From: an uncultured Paracoccaceae bacterium
GTDB taxonomy: Bacteria > Pseudomonadota > Alphaproteobacteria > Rhodobacterales > Rhodobacteraceae
Reading direction: 5' to 3'
DNA: 35,064 nucleotides
NCBI GenBank assembly: GCA_937924905.1
Contig: CALDUK010000033.1
Location: forward strand, 1-35,064
Position numbers and translations under genes: made by a program. The notes under the pieces were generated by a model. The model did no database searches. It was not told the DNA's origin and saw only the letters and a list, made by a program, of their open reading frames with translations. Positions 33,173-35,064 of this stretch are shown piece by piece. The first letter of the stretch is position 1; each line of letters opens with the position of its first letter.

Positions 33173-35064
33173 ATGGACTTGGACAAGTTCACCGAGCGTT
33201 CGCGCGGGTTTATTCAGGCCGCGCAAACCATCGCCGCCCGCGAAAGCCACCAGCGGTTAAGCCCCGAACATGTGTTGAAAGCCTTGATGGATGACGATCA
33301 AGGCATGGCCGCCAACCTGATCCGGTCGGCTGGCGGTGCGCCGGACCGTGTAAGCGACGCAGTCGATACGGCGCTGGGCAAGATTGCCAAGGTGACGGGC
33401 GACGCAGGCCAGACCTATCTGGATCAATCCACCATGAAGGTTCTGGATGAGGCGGCGAAAATCGCCAAGAAAGCGGGCGACAGTTTCGTGCCGGTCGAAC
33501 GCATTTTGACGGCGCTGGCGATTGTGAAATCAAAGGCGAAGGACGCGTTGGAAGCCGGTGCTGTGACGGCTCAGGCACTGAATGCGGCTATCAATGACGT
33601 GCGTCAGGGTCGGACCGCTGACAGTGCCAGTGCCGAAGATCAGTATGAGGCGCTCAAGAAATACACACGCGATCTGACCGCCGCCGCGCGGGACGGCAAG
33701 ATTGACCCGATCATTGGGCGCGACGAGGAAATTCGCCGGACCATGCAGGTGCTGTCGCGCCGGACCAAGAACAACCCGGTTTTGATCGGCGACCCGGGCG
33801 TGGGTAAAACCGCAATTGCCGAAGGCCTGGCCTTGCGCATCATCAATGGTGATGTGCCCGAAAGCCTGCGCAACAAACGGTTGTTGGCGCTGGATATGGG
33901 CGCGTTGATTGCCGGTGCGAAATACCGGGGCGAGTTTGAAGAACGTCTGAAAGGCGTGCTGAACGAAGTCACCGATGCTGCGGGCGAGGTGGTTCTGTTT
34001 ATCGACGAAATGCACACGCTTGTGGGCGCGGGCAAAACTGATGGCGCAATGGATGCCGCCAACCTGATCAAACCGGCCCTTGCACGGGGCGAATTGCACT
34101 GCGTTGGGGCAACCACGCTGGATGAGTACCGCAAATATGTCGAAAAGGACGCGGCCCTTGCCCGGCGCTTTCAGCCTTTGGTGGTCGAAGAACCGACGGT
34201 CGAGGACACGGTCAGCATTCTGCGCGGCATCAAGGAGAAATACGAGCTGCACCATGGTGTGCGGATCAGTGACCGCGCCTTGGTCAGCGCTGCGACCCTG
34301 AGCCACCGATACATCACCGACCGGTTCCTGCCGGACAAGGCGATTGACCTTGTGGACGAAGCCGCCAGCCGGTTGCGGATGGAGGTCGATTCCAAACCAG
34401 AAGAACTGGACGCGCTGGACCGTCAGATCCTGCAAATGCAGATCGAAGCCGAGGCGCTGAAGAAAGAAGACGACAAAGCCTCGAAAGACCGGCTGGAAAA
34501 GCTGGAAAGAGACCTGTCCGAACTGCAACAGCAATCGTCGGAAATGACTGCGAAATGGCAGGCGGAACGCGACAAGCTGGAAGGCGCGCGCGACCTGAAG
34601 GAACAACTTGACCGGGCACGGGCCGAGCTGGACCAGGCCAAACGTGAAGGCAACCTCGCCAAGGCGGGCGAGCTGTCTTACGGCGTTATCCCCGAGCTTG
34701 AGAAAAAGCTGGAAACGGCTGAAAGCGATGATGCGCAAGTCATGGTTGAAGAAGCCGTGACGCCCGAAATCATCGCTGAAGTGGTCGAACGCTGGACCGG
34801 CATTCCGACGACAAAAATGCTGGAAGGCGAGCGTGAAAAACTGCTGCGCATGGAAGACGAACTGGGCAAACGCGTGATTGGCCAGACCTCTGCCATGACG
34901 GCGGTGTCTAACGCCGTGCGCCGGGCGCGCGCCGGGCTTCAGGATGAAAACCGGCCGTTGGGGTCGTTTCTGTTTCTTGGGCCAACGGGTGTCGGCAAGA
35001 CCGAACTGACCAAAGCACTGGCCGAGTTTCTGTTTGACGACGACAAGGCGTTGGTGCGCATCGA
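33173..35064 (+). CDS. clpB: ClpB, ATP-dependent disaggregase (5' part, runs off the window)
   Basis: 630 codons of an expected 870 or so are present. The N-domain begins [20 protein letters not shown] and contains [13 protein letters not shown]. The first AAA+ module has Walker A GDPGVGKT (residues 206-213), Walker [12 protein letters not shown] and the pore loop [14 protein letters not shown]. The long middle coiled coil (about residues 400-530) that sets ClpB apart from ClpA/ClpC is clear, with [19 protein letters not shown] and [30 protein letters not shown] and the second Walker A GPTGVGKT (603-610) follow. The AAGGAGAG ribosome binding site supports the start. It rescues aggregated proteins together with DnaK. 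Confidence 0.97.
   Translation, partial: MDLDKFTERSRGFIQAAQTIAARESHQRLSPEHVLKALMDDDQGMAANLIRSAGGAPDRVSDAVDTALGKIAKVTGDAGQTYLDQSTMKVLDEAAKIAKKAGDSFVPVERILTALAIVKSKAKDALEAGAVTAQALNAAINDVRQGRTADSASAEDQYEALKKYTRDLTAAARDGKIDPIIGRDEEIRRTMQVLSRRTKNNPVLIGDPGVGKTAIAEGLALRIINGDVPESLRNKRLLALDMGALIAGAKYRGEFEERLKGVLNEVTDAAGEVVLFIDEMHTLVGAGKTDGAMDAANLIKPALARGELHCVGATTLDEYRKYVEKDAALARRFQPLVVEEPTVEDTVSILRGIKEKYELHHGVRISDRALVSAATLSHRYITDRFLPDKAIDLVDEAASRLRMEVDSKPEELDALDRQILQMQIEAEALKKEDDKASKDRLEKLERDLSELQQQSSEMTAKWQAERDKLEGARDLKEQLDRARAELDQAKREGNLAKAGELSYGVIPELEKKLETAESDDAQVMVEEAVTPEIIAEVVERWTGIPTTKMLEGEREKLLRMEDELGKRVIGQTSAMTAVSNAVRRARAGLQDENRPLGSFLFLGPTGVGKTELTKALAEFLFDDDKALVRI

Overview
The window reads as a chromosome segment of an aerobic anoxygenic phototroph of the Rhodobacterales (Roseobacter group type). 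The evidence is a puh-type photosynthesis gene cluster with an oxygen-dependent cyclase (acsF), a hemA of the ALAS type inside that cluster, a cytochrome c2 behind it, GC-rich coding sequence, and short intergenic palindromes of a kind common in this order. The species cannot be named from the sequence alone. No rRNA or tRNA gene, CRISPR array or complete insertion sequence is visible.

Region 1 (1-8532) is the end of the bch/puh superoperon: bchL (3' end), bchM, lhaA, puhA, puhB, puhC, a 98-codon conserved-looking gene, acsF, a very small coupled ORF, puhE, hemA, then cytochrome c2. Nearly every junction is an overlapping stop/start (ATGA, TGATG or TTGA), so reaction-centre assembly, bacteriochlorophyll ring-E formation and the first step of tetrapyrrole synthesis are tied together by translation. 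Region 2 (8589-13931) is ordinary chromosome: a LysR regulator with a strong terminator, a minus-strand operon (CinA-like, GNAT, OmpA-like) joined by GTGA overlaps, then sfsA and map on the plus strand.

Region 3 (13932-19119) is the accessory part. It holds a tandem, hairpin-rich repeat, then an AT-richer two-gene unit: a Panacea/SocA-type (DUF4065) antitoxin-like gene and a small two-helix membrane protein. The Panacea gene is interrupted near its 5' end by seven copies of a 7-bp repeat that puts its first helix out of frame with the rest. Removing two copies or adding one would restore it. This is a possible phase-variable toxin-antitoxin locus. Next comes an isolated five-gene piece of the S10 ribosomal operon (rplB-rpsS-rplV-rpsC-rplP) without its usual neighbours on either side, an orphan membrane-protein gene, and about 190 nt of nested inverted repeats that could encode a structured RNA.

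Region 4 (19120-28342) is one long overlapping operon: xdhA-xdhB-xdhC (xanthine dehydrogenase and its cofactor chaperone), then an ABC importer of the BMP/nucleoside family (ATPase, two permeases, binding protein). Together they suggest uptake and oxidation of purines. Region 5 (28349-35064) holds an aldo/keto reductase, a Hint-domain protein, a secreted lipase-like hydrolase with pyrF, a TolB-like propeller protein coupled to a small helical protein, and the 5' two thirds of clpB behind a close match to a sigma-32 promoter.
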